A stretch of 64,000 nt of DNA from Marinobacter szutsaonensis (GCF_039523335.1 NZ_BAAAFC010000001.1:1178001-1242000); one strand, 5' to 3'. Shown: positions 27,724 to 36,520, numbered from the stretch's first letter. Translations and numbers: made by a program. The notes: generated by a model not told the origin, from the sequence alone.

Positions 27724-27739
27724 TGGCACACCGCCTGCA
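27724..27739 (+). promoter_or_regulatory. Sigma-54 (-24/-12) promoter
   Basis: TGGCACA-CCGC-CTGCA matches the sigma-54 consensus TGGCACR-N4-TTGCW except for one base (C for T). The invariant GG and GC are kept at the required 12-base distance. Transcription should begin near 27750, giving a leader of about 35 bases before the monooxygenase ATG. The divergent neighbour encodes a sigma-54 activator. Confidence 0.82.
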
Positions 27740-27784
27740 AAGCTCCGGTTGCAAACAAGAACAATGCAACAGTGGAGAACGAAC

Positions 27785-29587
27785 ATGACACAAACCAACC
27801 TCACACCAACCCGGCAAGTCGAACAGTGGCTGGCCGGTTTTTCCGAAACATTGCAGTCAGAAAGCCCTGAACGGGCCGCCGAACACTTCGAGGAAGGCGG
27901 ATTCTGGCGGGACCTCGTCTCAATGACCTGGAACATAAAGACTCTGGAGGGCCACGATGAAATCCGGGACATGCTGGCCACGACCGCCAGGGCCAGACAC
28001 CCTCACAACTGGCAGGTTTCCGAAGAAGCCACCGAACAGGATGGCGTGCTCGAGGCGTGGATCACCTTCGAAACCGCGGACGCCCTCGGCAAAGGCCACC
28101 TGCGCCTGCGGAACGGCAAGGCCTGGACCCTGCTGACCACAATGCAGGAGCTACGGGAATTTCCGGAGAAGCGCAAACACCTGCGCCCCAAAGGTGCCCA
28201 GCATGGTGCCAGCAAATCCCGGAAGACCTGGCTGGAGGCCCGGCAGGAAGAAGAGCGGGAACTGGGCTACAGCCGCCAGCCCTATTGTGTGATTATCGGT
28301 GGCGGCCAGGGAGGCATCGGACTGGGCGCGCGACTGCGGCAGCTGGATATTCCCACCATCATCATCGAGCGCAATCCCAAGCCTGGCGATTCCTGGCGTA
28401 ACCGCTACAAATCCCTTTGTCTGCACGATCCGGTTTGGTACGACCATATGCCGTACCTCCCTTTCCCGGAACATTGGCCGGTATTTTGTCCGAAGGACAA
28501 GATCGGGGACTGGCTGGAAATGTACACCAGAGTCATGGAACTCAATTTCTGGAACTCAACCGAATGCACCGGCGCCCGTTACGATGAAACCAAACAGGAA
28601 TGGGTAGTCGATGTCGTTCGCGATGGAGAGCGGGTCACCCTGAGGCCGAAACAGCTTGTGCTCGCCACGGGCATGTCCGGCATACCCAACGTGCCGGATA
28701 TTCCGGGCATGGACACCTTCGAAGGTGAACAACACCACTCCAGCAAACACCCGGGCGGGGAAGCCTACAAAGGCAAAAAGTGCGTCGTGCTGGGATCCAA
28801 TAATTCGGCCCACGACATTTGTGCCGCCTTGTGGGAGAACGATGCGGATGTCACCATGATTCAGCGCTCCTCCACCCATATCATCAAGTCCGACACCCTC
28901 ATGGATCTGGCCTTGGGCGGACTCTATTCGGAGGAAGCGGTCGAAAACGGAATCACCACGGAAAAGGCTGATCTGACCTTCGCTTCCTTGCCCTACCGGA
29001 TCATGCCGGAATTCCACAAACCGGTTTACGAGCAAGCTCAGGAGCAGGATGCGGATTTCTACAACCGTCTGAGAAAAGCGGGCTTCATGCTGGACTTCGG
29101 CGACGATGGGTCTGGCCTGTTCATGAAATACCTGCGCCGAGGCTCCGGTTACTACATCGATGTGGGCGCCTCGGAGCTGGTCGCCCAGGGGGAAATCAAG
29201 CTGAAGAGCGGGGTCACCATTGAGCGGATCAACCCCCGGTCGGTAACCCTGACCGACGGCACCGAGCTACCCGCAGACCTGATCGTGTACGCCACCGGCT
29301 ACGGCTCGATGAATGGCTGGGCGGCACGCATCATTTCCCAGGAAGTAGCTGACAAGGTTGGCAAATGCTGGGGCATGGGCTCGGACACCACCAAGGATCC
29401 CGGTCCCTGGGAAGGCGAGCTGCGCAACATGTGGAAACCCACCCAGCAGGAAGGTCTGTGGTTCCATGGCGGCAACCTGCACCAGTCACGGCATTATTCC
29501 CTGTATCTGGCGCTTCAGCTGAAAGCTCGCATGGAGGGCCTGGACACTTCCGTCTACGGATTGCAGCCGGTCCACCACTTATCCTGA
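27785..29587 (+). CDS. Flavin-containing monooxygenase with N-terminal NTF2-like domain
   Basis: The start ATG at 27785 follows GGAG (8 bases) and gives 600 residues. Residues about 8-125 look like an NTF2/SnoaL-type domain (FEEGGFWRDLVSMTWNIKT). The FMO core follows with the FAD loop GGGQGGIGLG (172-181), WRNRYKSLCLHDP, the second dinucleotide loop VVLGSNNSAHDIC and the late ATGYGS motif. Such enzymes use NADPH and O2 to oxygenate N, S or ketone carbon (Baeyer-Villiger type). It has no signal peptide and acts in the cytoplasm. A sigma-54 promoter and AcoR-type activator point to substrate-induced expression. A start at 27749 is rejected because it overlaps the predicted transcription start. 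Confidence 0.9.
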   Translation: MTQTNLTPTRQVEQWLAGFSETLQSESPERAAEHFEEGGFWRDLVSMTWNIKTLEGHDEIRDMLATTARARHPHNWQVSEEATEQDGVLEAWITFETADALGKGHLRLRNGKAWTLLTTMQELREFPEKRKHLRPKGAQHGASKSRKTWLEARQEEERELGYSRQPYCVIIGGGQGGIGLGARLRQLDIPTIIIERNPKPGDSWRNRYKSLCLHDPVWYDHMPYLPFPEHWPVFCPKDKIGDWLEMYTRVMELNFWNSTECTGARYDETKQEWVVDVVRDGERVTLRPKQLVLATGMSGIPNVPDIPGMDTFEGEQHHSSKHPGGEAYKGKKCVVLGSNNSAHDICAALWENDADVTMIQRSSTHIIKSDTLMDLALGGLYSEEAVENGITTEKADLTFASLPYRIMPEFHKPVYEQAQEQDADFYNRLRKAGFMLDFGDDGSGLFMKYLRRGSGYYIDVGASELVAQGEIKLKSGVTIERINPRSVTLTDGTELPADLIVYATGYGSMNGWAARIISQEVADKVGKCWGMGSDTTKDPGPWEGELRNMWKPTQQEGLWFHGGNLHQSRHYSLYLALQLKARMEGLDTSVYGLQPVHHLS

Positions 29588-29595
29588 AGCAGCTT

Positions 29596-29624
29596 GTGGT
29601 CCGGGCCGAAAAGGCCCGGGCCAC
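29596..29624 (+). terminator. Hairpin after the monooxygenase gene
   Basis: A 12-base-pair stem (GTGGTCCGGGCC / GGCCCGGGCCAC, one G-T pair) with loop GAAAA begins 9 bases after the stop codon. The stem is very stable. No T-run follows. The remainder of the gap to 29814 shows no gene. Confidence 0.7.
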
Positions 29625-29814
29625 GGACTACCTCGCCTGTTCCCCGACAATCCGGCTCACGCCATCTACATGTCGCTTACGAAGTCCCGTTTTTAATGTA
29701 AAAACAAATAATTACTCTTTCTTTGCTCCCAAATCGAATAATGTCGGCAGCAGGTCGTTGCTATGGTTGATGAAGGCAGGATTTTGCGACGTACTGCCTG
29801 CACTCACTCAATCA

Positions 29815-29879
29815 CGGGATTGTCATCCCGCCTGACAGGGGTTGAATTACCCCGCCCTGAGCCACGGGATGGCGCCGTG
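29815..29879 (+). promoter_or_regulatory. Three tandem small hairpins in the leader of the LVIVD/PA gene
   Basis: Three short inverted repeats follow one another: CGGGAT-N4-ATCCCG (29815-29830), GGGGT-N6-ACCCC (29838-29853) and CACGG-N7-CCGTG (29863-29879). They end 21 bases before the gene's ATG, just upstream of an A-rich ribosome site. Such a row could be an RNA leader element or protein-binding structure. It matches no riboswitch class I know. Confidence 0.35.
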
Positions 29880-29900
29880 CCAAAAGAAAAAGGAAAAACC

Positions 29901-31907
29901 ATGGCTATGATTTCGATATGGCGGCCTTTGACCGCCATTGCCCTTTCATCGACCCTGATGACCGCCGCCCTGGCGGATGACCAACTGGTATCGGATGGGA
30001 ACGCCAACCTGCATCCCGCCCACGATACCCCGCTACCGGACGGCCACGTACCTGCCAACCAGAGCTACGGCTTCAACGTGATCGGCCGGGACACGCTGGG
30101 CGGGATTTCGGACGGACTCTATACCGACGTCTGGGCCCAGGACGGATATGCCTACATCGGTACCTTCCAGGAACCGGACTGCACCCGGGCCGGGGTTTAC
30201 ATCTCCGACATCCGGGATCCGGCCAACCCGGTCACTGTGGGTATGATCAAATCCCCGCCCCAGACCAGGATCAACGACGTCAAGGTGACCGAAATAGATG
30301 GTCGTGACGTACTGATCCATTCGCTTGAGCCCTGTGGGCCGACTCTCGGCAACGGGCTTGCCATCGGCGGGGGAAATGGTGGTCATCAACAAGGCCAGGT
30401 GGGTGTTTCGCTCTGGGACGTGACCGACCCGAGCCGCCCGCACCCACTCAAACAGAACTTCCTCGACTTTCCGGTCCACAACGTCTTCCCATGGACAACA
30501 GCTGCGGGCAATACCTACATGCTTGTTGTGGATGACGTCGCCCTGGACGACCTGAAGATCGTCGACATCTCCAAGCCCCAGTCACCCACACTGATCAGCG
30601 AGACGGGGATCGAAACCTGGCTGGCGACCAATCCGGAAATCGCCGATGACGGTCAGCTTTTCATGGGCAGTTTTGCGGCACCGCTCCTGCACGATGTCTG
30701 GGTGAACGATATGGATCCGGGGCCGGGCGAGAACTGGCAGGCCGTCCTCTCTTACTGGGATGCCGGGTTCGTTACGCTCGACATCAACAACCCGGCCAAC
30801 CCGGTTTTCCTCGCCGATTCCACTTACCCGGACACCGATCCGGTTTATGGTACGTCACCTCCAGAGGGTAATGCCCACGCAGCCGTCTTTGCCGGCCCCA
30901 ATTTCGACAAGATTTTTGGTGGTGACGAGGATTTCGACTCCCTCTTTACTGCGGTCACCGTCGCGGGGGAAGACTATCGTGCCTACCAGGGCAGCGATGT
31001 TCCACAGATCGGTGGCGCGGTTGACGAAGTGAGTGGCCAGACCGCCTACGTCGGGCGCGCCTGTGGCGGGACATTGCCCACTGCTGCGGATGTCGGAGCT
31101 ACGATTGCGGTGATCGAACGGGGTGATTGCGCGTTTACCACCAAGGCGCAGACGGTTCAGGCCGCAGGCTATGCGGCCGGAGTGGTGTTCAATTCAGCAG
31201 CAGAGGGCAATTGTGAAGCAACCGTCTCCATGCTGGTTGAAGGTGATATTCCGATGCTGTTCGTGCCACGTTCCACCGGCTATGCCATCCTCGGCATTGA
31301 CGGCTATGACCCGGCCGCATGCCCCGGCGGCATGAACCCCGCTCTGCCCGACCCGTCCAGTCTGGGCCTGGTTGCCACCCTGGGTGCAGCCTTTGACGGC
31401 TGGGGCTACTTCCACGCGCTGAACAATGTCAGATCGACCATGACCGTACCCAGAGGCATGGGTGAAGATGCCGAATCGGTGGAAGTGGGCTACCTCGGGG
31501 AAATCGGCTACTACGCGCCGGCTGAACTCACGGATCCGGCTCTGGCCAGCGGAGCCGGAGACCTAACCATGCACAACCTGGAAGTCGACCCCAACAATCC
31601 TGACCGCACATTCATCAGCTGGTATTCCCTCGGCATGCGCGCGGTCGAATGGCGGCCAGGCCACCTGCATGAAAATATGAAAGGCGAAGGCGTTGTCTCC
31701 TGGAACATGCATGAGGTGGGCCGCTTTATCGCCGGAGAGGAATATGGTGAGTCAGAGGGCTCCAACTTCTGGGGTATTCATGTCACCGAAGTTGACGGCC
31801 AACAGTATATTCTGGGCTCGGATCGCAATACCGGCCTCTGGATCTTCCAGTGGAGCTGTGAGGACGTCAGCGACGTGCTGTACTGCAACGGACCAGTCAC
31901 ACCCTGA
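29901..31907 (+). CDS. Secreted LVIVD-repeat protein with inserted PA domain
   Basis: The start ATG at 29901 after AAAGAAAAAGGA exposes a signal peptide (residues about 1-26, cut after ALA). The 668-residue product is therefore exported. The mature protein has repeated blade-like motifs GVYISDIRDPANPVTVG, GVSLWDVTDPSRPHPL, LKIVDISKPQSPTLIS and FVTLDINNPANPVFLA, typical of LVIVD repeats that form a beta-propeller. Between propeller blades, about residues 340-480, lies a protease-associated domain (YVGRACGGTLP, VIERGDCAFTTKAQTVQAAG) as in secreted peptidases. No catalytic domain is present. It may bind substrates at the cell surface. It may share induction with the preceding monooxygenase, though a hairpin separates them. 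Confidence 0.83.
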   Translation: MAMISIWRPLTAIALSSTLMTAALADDQLVSDGNANLHPAHDTPLPDGHVPANQSYGFNVIGRDTLGGISDGLYTDVWAQDGYAYIGTFQEPDCTRAGVYISDIRDPANPVTVGMIKSPPQTRINDVKVTEIDGRDVLIHSLEPCGPTLGNGLAIGGGNGGHQQGQVGVSLWDVTDPSRPHPLKQNFLDFPVHNVFPWTTAAGNTYMLVVDDVALDDLKIVDISKPQSPTLISETGIETWLATNPEIADDGQLFMGSFAAPLLHDVWVNDMDPGPGENWQAVLSYWDAGFVTLDINNPANPVFLADSTYPDTDPVYGTSPPEGNAHAAVFAGPNFDKIFGGDEDFDSLFTAVTVAGEDYRAYQGSDVPQIGGAVDEVSGQTAYVGRACGGTLPTAADVGATIAVIERGDCAFTTKAQTVQAAGYAAGVVFNSAAEGNCEATVSMLVEGDIPMLFVPRSTGYAILGIDGYDPAACPGGMNPALPDPSSLGLVATLGAAFDGWGYFHALNNVRSTMTVPRGMGEDAESVEVGYLGEIGYYAPAELTDPALASGAGDLTMHNLEVDPNNPDRTFISWYSLGMRAVEWRPGHLHENMKGEGVVSWNMHEVGRFIAGEEYGESEGSNFWGIHVTEVDGQQYILGSDRNTGLWIFQWSCEDVSDVLYCNGPVTP

Positions 31908-31915
31908 ACCGGCAG

Positions 31916-31939
31916 GAAGGCCGCCCTCGGGCGGCCTTC
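31916..31939. terminator. Terminator between LVIVD/PA gene and mtgA
   Basis: A perfect 10-base-pair stem (GAAGGCCGCC / GGCGGCCTTC) with a CTCG tetraloop lies 9 bases after the plus-strand stop codon and overlaps the end of mtgA on the minus strand. It is the best-formed terminator hairpin of the window. Confidence 0.8.
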
Positions 31940-32639
31940 ATATCCCCCTGAGATACCCCAGCCCCAGCTGGCCCATCTGCTGATTGATCCAGCTAACGCG
32001 CTCCCAGACATAAGCAGATGGCTGGTCTGCGCGGAATACCTTGGGGTTGGGCAACACTGCCGCCAGCAAAGCCGCCTCGGTTCTTGATAACTGGCTCGCC
32101 GGAACCCCGAAAAAGGCCCGGCTCGCCGCCTCGACTCCATAGATACCCGGGCCAAGCTCGGCGATGTTGAGGTAGACCTCGAGGATGCGCTCTTTCGGCC
32201 ACATCACCTCCAGGGTGATAGCAAGCCCCGCCTCCAGGGACTTCCGGACAAAACTTCGGCCATTCCACAGGAACAGATTCTTGGCGGTCTGTTGCGTAAT
32301 GGTGCTGGCACCTCGGAGGCCCTCACCCTGGATGTATTCCTCGACAGCACTGTGAATTGCGCTGAAATCCACGCCCCAATGCTCCGGAAAACGCTGGTCC
32401 TCACTGGCAACAACGGCCAAGGGCATCCAGGGTGAGATCTGTTCGTAGGGGACCCATTCCTGGCGGATGTCCTGATCGGTATGATCCAGCCAGTAGCCAA
32501 TCATGAAGGCTGAGGTAGGCGGGTTCACGAACCGGAACAGAAGCAGCAGGAGCACCGAGGCGGCGAGCGCCCCCAGAAGGCTCCAGGCCAACCGGCGGAA
32601 GGCTTTTCGAACCAAGGATTCAGGCCTCCGGCGCGCCAT
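31938..32639 (-). CDS. mtgA: Monofunctional biosynthetic peptidoglycan transglycosylase
   Basis: MtgA polymerises lipid II into glycan strands at the periplasmic face. The 233-residue protein has one N-terminal membrane anchor (about residues 19-37) and a GT51 domain with the five conserved motifs: VVASEDQRFPEHWGVD (catalytic Glu), RGASTITQQTAKNLFL, RKSLEAGLAITLE, KERILEVYLNIAELG and AALLAAVLPNP. No transpeptidase domain follows. Its start overlaps the end of the upstream thioesterase gene by 20 bases, so the two are co-transcribed. Confidence 0.95.
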   Translation of the reverse strand: MARRRPESLVRKAFRRLAWSLLGALAASVLLLLLFRFVNPPTSAFMIGYWLDHTDQDIRQEWVPYEQISPWMPLAVVASEDQRFPEHWGVDFSAIHSAVEEYIQGEGLRGASTITQQTAKNLFLWNGRSFVRKSLEAGLAITLEVMWPKERILEVYLNIAELGPGIYGVEAASRAFFGVPASQLSRTEAALLAAVLPNPKVFRADQPSAYVWERVSWINQQMGQLGLGYLRGI

Positions 32640-33123
32640 TGTCGAGCTGTTTTCGAGTGGCCAACCGCCCCTCTCTACGGATCTCGGCGTTCTGGAACCG
32701 ACGTTTCTGTTCAGGCGTCTCGGGTATCACTGCAGGGACATCCACCGGCTGATCATTTTCATCCAGCGCGACGAAAGTGAAAAATGCCGAAAGAATATGC
32801 CGTGTATCTCCCGTGTAGCTATTCTCCGCCTCAACCCTGGCGCCAATCTCCATAGACGAGCCCCAACTCCGGTTCAGTGAAAGACTGAACAGCAGAGTAT
32901 CATTACCCTTCGCAGGAGCCCGGAAGTGAATGGAATCGACAGCCGCCGTAACGCAGACATGGGCGGAATGACGCTCGGCCACCACCAGCGCCAGGCGGTC
33001 GCACTTGGCCATGATCATGCCACCGAATACCGTGTTGTGGGAGTTCATGTCATTGGGGAACACCTTGTAGACATGCTTTTCGATGGCAGAGGCGGAAACG
33101 GCCTTGGCGGGTTTCTGGGGCAT
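32620..33123 (-). CDS. Acyl-CoA thioesterase, YciA-type hot-dog fold
   Basis: This 167-residue cytoplasmic protein has the single hot-dog domain of YciA-like thioesterases. FPNDMNSHNTVFGGMIMAKCD contains the conserved NDxN and the glycines before the long helix, and VDSIHFRAPAKGND follows. It hydrolyses acyl-CoA to free acid and CoA. The ATG at 33123 with AAGG just upstream is preferred to a GTG at 33150, which has no ribosome site. The last 20 bases overlap mtgA, an arrangement that suggests operon structure and not shared function. Confidence 0.9.
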   Translation of the reverse strand: MPQKPAKAVSASAIEKHVYKVFPNDMNSHNTVFGGMIMAKCDRLALVVAERHSAHVCVTAAVDSIHFRAPAKGNDTLLFSLSLNRSWGSSMEIGARVEAENSYTGDTRHILSAFFTFVALDENDQPVDVPAVIPETPEQKRRFQNAEIRREGRLATRKQLDNGAPEA

Positions 33124-33210
33124 GGGACCTTGTTCGCTGCAGTGTGTCACAGACAGCTACTATACCCGAGGCACCCTTACCAAAAACACTGCCGGAGAAT
33201 TAACGGATGG

Positions 33211-34122
33211 TTAGTCAGCTCTGGCGGAAGCAACGACTCGCCGGACCACCTCCGCACTGTGAAGAAATTCCCCCTCCTCCCGCTTATTCAGGCGGGGATG
33301 AAGCACCCGCTCAATGCCGTTGCCGCCAATTACCGCCGGCAGACTCAGGCAGACGTCACTGACACCAAGAAAACCATCCACTTGCAGACTGACCGGCAAC
33401 GTGTGTTTGGCGTTCGTGATGATGCATTCAATGATCTCTGCCGCAGCGAGGGCGACCGCATAATTGGTGTGGCCTTTATACTTCAACACCTCGAAACCTG
33501 CTTTGGAGGCCCGGTCAGCGAGCTCGTACCGTGCAGGTGTCGGATCCAGAGGCTCACCACCTGCATCGGCACAACTCATGGCAGGAAACTGGCTGTCACC
33601 ATGCTCGCCCAGAATGTAGGCACGGATATCCCCGGAATGAATCCGGAGCTCTTCCGCCAGCAACTGCCGGAAGCGCGATGAGTCCACGAGGGTCCCCGTA
33701 CCGACCACTTGGTTCGGTCTGAGATTGGTAAATTCCAGCGCATAGTGCACCAGAACGTCCACTGGATTGGACACCATCACCACCGTGCAATCAGGCGACA
33801 GCCGGGCCAACTCCGGCATCAGCTCACGCATAAGTTTTACATTGCCTTTCGCCAGCTCCAGACGGCTGTTCATGTCTTTAGGCGTGGGCACAGATGCACA
33901 CATCGCGATGATGTCGGAACCGGCACTATCCGCCAGTGTTCCGGCGCTGACCTGGGTTGGTGTATTCACAAACAGCTGGCCATGCCGGAGGTCCAGGACA
34001 TCCCCCATTGCAGACTCGCGTGTTTTCCCCACCAGCACGAGTTCTTTGACCAGATTCTTGAGTGTCAGGACGAAGGCCAGCGTGGAGCCAACATGGCCAG
34101 TTCCGATTACCGATACTTTCAT
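33211..34122 (-). CDS. Lactate/malate dehydrogenase family enzyme with atypical specificity residues
   Basis: The 303-residue protein has the L-lactate/malate dehydrogenase fold: GTGHVGST dinucleotide loop, Arg87, Asp147/Arg150 and catalytic His174 in LGEHGDSQFP, the LDH signature. Two key positions are odd. The residue that selects lactate (Gln) or malate (Arg) is Thr80 in CASVPTPKD. The acidic residue that normally binds NAD ribose at the end of strand 2 is replaced in LVLVGKTRES, where Lys33 would favour NADP(H). I therefore call it a 2-hydroxyacid dehydrogenase of unproven substrate. It is a single gene with a 72-base-plus gap on both sides. Confidence 0.85.
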   Translation of the reverse strand: MKVSVIGTGHVGSTLAFVLTLKNLVKELVLVGKTRESAMGDVLDLRHGQLFVNTPTQVSAGTLADSAGSDIIAMCASVPTPKDMNSRLELAKGNVKLMRELMPELARLSPDCTVVMVSNPVDVLVHYALEFTNLRPNQVVGTGTLVDSSRFRQLLAEELRIHSGDIRAYILGEHGDSQFPAMSCADAGGEPLDPTPARYELADRASKAGFEVLKYKGHTNYAVALAAAEIIECIITNAKHTLPVSLQVDGFLGVSDVCLSLPAVIGGNGIERVLHPRLNKREEGEFLHSAEVVRRVVASARAD

Positions 34123-34258
34123 ACTCTCCCCCGGGGTTCCGCATGACAGACGCCCGGACTGAAGGCCTCCGTCACATTATCAATTGAACATAGCAGTAAT
34201 CATGCCGTTGGCATTAAACTGGATTTTCCCGGCTTAACCTCGACTGCTTCCAGAACCG

Positions 34259-34954
34259 ATGAAACTCTCACGCATCCTCAGCAACCAGAACGGCATCAGC
34301 CGCCGCCGGGCCAATCTTCTGCTTGCTGCAGGTCGCGTTCGCGTTGATGGCGAAATCTGCCGGGAGGGCGGCCTCAATATCACCAGATTCCAGGAGGTCT
34401 GGATTGATCAGGAGCTCATACAGCGCGCGGACCCGGCCTATTACCTGATGTTGAACAAACCGGTCGGGTACCTGAGTGCTACCGAAGATCCGGTGCATCC
34501 AACCGTGATGGAACTGATCGATCCAACCCTCAGAGACCATCTTCACATCGGCGGCCGCCTGGACCGTGCCAGCACCGGACTGCTGATCCTGAGCAGCGAC
34601 GGCCTTTGGACGCGCCGACTGACCGAGCCCACGGTAAAAATACCCAAAGTGTACCGGGTCACCACCGCCCACCCGATCTGCCCGGACACCGCGGACCGCT
34701 TTGCCGAAGGCATCTGGTTTGGCTACGAACAGCTCAGAACGTCTCCGGCCCGGCTGGAACAGATGGGGCCGACAGAGGCGAGGCTTACCATTTACGAGGG
34801 ACGCTACCATCAGGTCAAGCGCATGTTCCATGCGGTCGGGAACCGGGTAACCTCACTGCATCGGGAGAGAATGGGGAGCCTGATGCTGGATCCGACCCTG
34901 CCGGACGGAGGATACCGCCCTCTTACTCCCGAAGAAATCAGCTCCATTGGCTAG
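34259..34954 (+). CDS. rsuA: 16S rRNA pseudouridine synthase, RsuA family
   Basis: The 231-residue protein has an N-terminal S4 RNA-binding domain (SRILSNQNGISRRRANLLLAA) and a pseudouridine synthase domain with the catalytic Asp in GGRLDRASTGLL. KVYRVTT and EGRYHQVKRMF are the other conserved blocks. RsuA modifies U516 of 16S rRNA. Length and order of motifs fit RsuA better than the larger RluB/RluF enzymes. The exact target uridine is inferred from family. Confidence 0.9.
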   Translation: MKLSRILSNQNGISRRRANLLLAAGRVRVDGEICREGGLNITRFQEVWIDQELIQRADPAYYLMLNKPVGYLSATEDPVHPTVMELIDPTLRDHLHIGGRLDRASTGLLILSSDGLWTRRLTEPTVKIPKVYRVTTAHPICPDTADRFAEGIWFGYEQLRTSPARLEQMGPTEARLTIYEGRYHQVKRMFHAVGNRVTSLHRERMGSLMLDPTLPDGGYRPLTPEEISSIG

Positions 34955-35061
34955 GGGCACCCGCCTATTCAAAATACAGTTATTACAATCAGTTACAGCC
35001 CTGAATAAAGATATCGAGCAAAATCTTGCCCGTTACTCACGCGCAAGATCGAGGTGCCTCC

Positions 35062-36006
35062 GTGCTCGTTGTCCGATTTCTGGTTGTCCTGCTTTCTGTA
35101 TTCCTTTCCCAGCCCCTGCTGGCAGAGCCCGGCTCCTTCCGGGAGGCCAAACTCGAGCTTCGCCAGCAGGTCTACCATGATCAGAATCTTTCAGATGAAG
35201 GATCGCTTTATTGTGGCTGCCAGTGGCAGTGGACCGGCGCCTCCGGCGGAAGGGTAGACCTGGCATCCTGCGGCTACCAGGTACGCAAGCAGCCCAACCG
35301 GGCGCAGCGCATCGAATGGGAGCATGTAGTGCCCGCTTGGGTGATGGGGCATCAGCGCCAATGCTGGCAGGAAGGCGGACGCCGGCACTGCGCTGCCCAC
35401 GACCCACTCTTCGAGCGCATGGAAGCGAATATGCATAACCTGGTGCCAGCCATCGGTGAGGTGAACGGTGATCGAAGCAACTATTCCTTTGGGGTCCTGC
35501 CCGGCAGCAGCAGCCAGCACGGTCAGTGCGATGTGCGCGTATCTTTCGGAGACCGCACGGTAGAGCCCCGGGACGCCGTGAAAGGCCTCATCGCCCGCAC
35601 CTATTTCTACATCCACGACCGCTACGATCTGACGATGAGTCGGAAACAGCAGCAACTGTTGCTCAGCTGGCACAAACAATTTCCTGTGACGGAATGGGAA
35701 AAGAAACGGGACCAGAGAATTGCCTCAGTGATGGGTCACCACAACCCCTTCGTAACCGGCGAACGGGTCTGGACACTTGGCCACCGAAATCTGGCAGAGG
35801 GCATACCGAAGGACCCGGATCCAAACCAGATCGCCGAGGCGGAAAGCAACGCAATCGTGATTGGCAATGCCCGCAGTCAGATCTATCACCTACCCGAGGG
35901 CTGCCCAAGCTACAGCCGCGTCTCCGAGCGCAACCGGGTGGCCTTTAACAGTGCCCGTGAAGCAGAAGCCGCAGGCTACCGTAAGGCCGGAAACTGCAGG
36001 AGTTGA
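35062..36006 (+). CDS. endA: Secreted endonuclease I with C-terminal Ada-like zinc domain
   Basis: EndA cleaves DNA non-specifically in the periplasm or outside. The GTG at 35062 follows GAGG by 7 bases and starts a signal peptide (VLVVRFLVVLLSVFLSQPLLA), giving 314 residues. A TTG at 35026 has no ribosome site. The endonuclease I core shows RIEWEHVVPAWVMG with the catalytic His, and MHNLVPAIGEVNGDRSNYSFG. After residue about 265 comes an additional segment, SQIYHLPEGCPSYSRVSERN to AAGYRKAGNC. It matches the Ada metal-binding/excalibur-like tail found in some secreted nucleases and may help hold DNA. Confidence 0.92.
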   Translation: MLVVRFLVVLLSVFLSQPLLAEPGSFREAKLELRQQVYHDQNLSDEGSLYCGCQWQWTGASGGRVDLASCGYQVRKQPNRAQRIEWEHVVPAWVMGHQRQCWQEGGRRHCAAHDPLFERMEANMHNLVPAIGEVNGDRSNYSFGVLPGSSSQHGQCDVRVSFGDRTVEPRDAVKGLIARTYFYIHDRYDLTMSRKQQQLLLSWHKQFPVTEWEKKRDQRIASVMGHHNPFVTGERVWTLGHRNLAEGIPKDPDPNQIAEAESNAIVIGNARSQIYHLPEGCPSYSRVSERNRVAFNSAREAEAAGYRKAGNCRS

Positions 36007-36032
36007 AGGAAATGCCCAAACCGGTTCACGGT

Positions 36033-36398
36033 TCAGCCCTGTCCGGATAATCTCCGGTCCACCCAGGAGTGATAAAGGCGGGCCAGCAGAGGTCGAATCA
36101 CCGGCAGGCCGATCAGCCAGGCCAGCGGTTTCAGTACCGGGACGCGGGACATCAACAGGATATAGGCGTCCATCTCCCGGTGAATGATGCCTTCACTGTC
36201 TTTCACATGCAGCTCACGCAGCGCACTGTCGGGATCGATACCTTCCTGGCGCAACACCTCATCACGGCCGGTAATATCCAGCCACTCAACGGACTCTCCG
36301 GTCTTGCCGGCCAGCTTTTCGTACCACCGACGATCCTTGATACACGCGGGGCACGAACCGTCGTAGTACACCACGAGTTTGCCAGAGGAATGCTTCAT
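36033..36398 (-). CDS. Thiol-disulfide oxidoreductase, DCC family (DUF393)
   Basis: The 121-residue protein begins MKHSSGKLVVYYDGSCPACI, carrying the family motif DxxCxxC (DGSCPAC), followed by a thioredoxin-like strand-helix pattern and a hydrophobic C-terminal part. DCC proteins are thought to exchange thiols and disulphides, with no defined partner. GGGGGAGG stands 5 bases before the ATG at 36398. The in-frame TTG at 36413 lies inside that ribosome site and is rejected. Confidence 0.88.
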   Translation of the reverse strand: MKHSSGKLVVYYDGSCPACIKDRRWYEKLAGKTGESVEWLDITGRDEVLRQEGIDPDSALRELHVKDSEGIIHREMDAYILLMSRVPVLKPLAWLIGLPVIRPLLARLYHSWVDRRLSGQG

Positions 36399-36446
36399 AG
36401 CGTCCTCCCCCAAAAGTTGGGAATAACACTATTACCCTAACACGAA

Positions 36447-36512
36447 ATCAGGGCGCGGGTGCCTGATTGCCAGCCGTTGAAACCAGGCACAGCAACGCAC
36501 CCTGGCCCTGAT
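36447..36512 (-). terminator. Terminator after efpL
   Basis: Two 16-base arms (36447-36462 and 36497-36512) pair at 14 positions around a 34-base interior that can form a smaller alternative stem (TGCCTG / CAGGCA). On the minus strand the structure starts 8 bases after the efpL stop codon and is followed by a T-rich TTTCGTGTT. It fits an intrinsic terminator. Confidence 0.6.
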
Positions 36513-36520
36513 GGTGCAGA

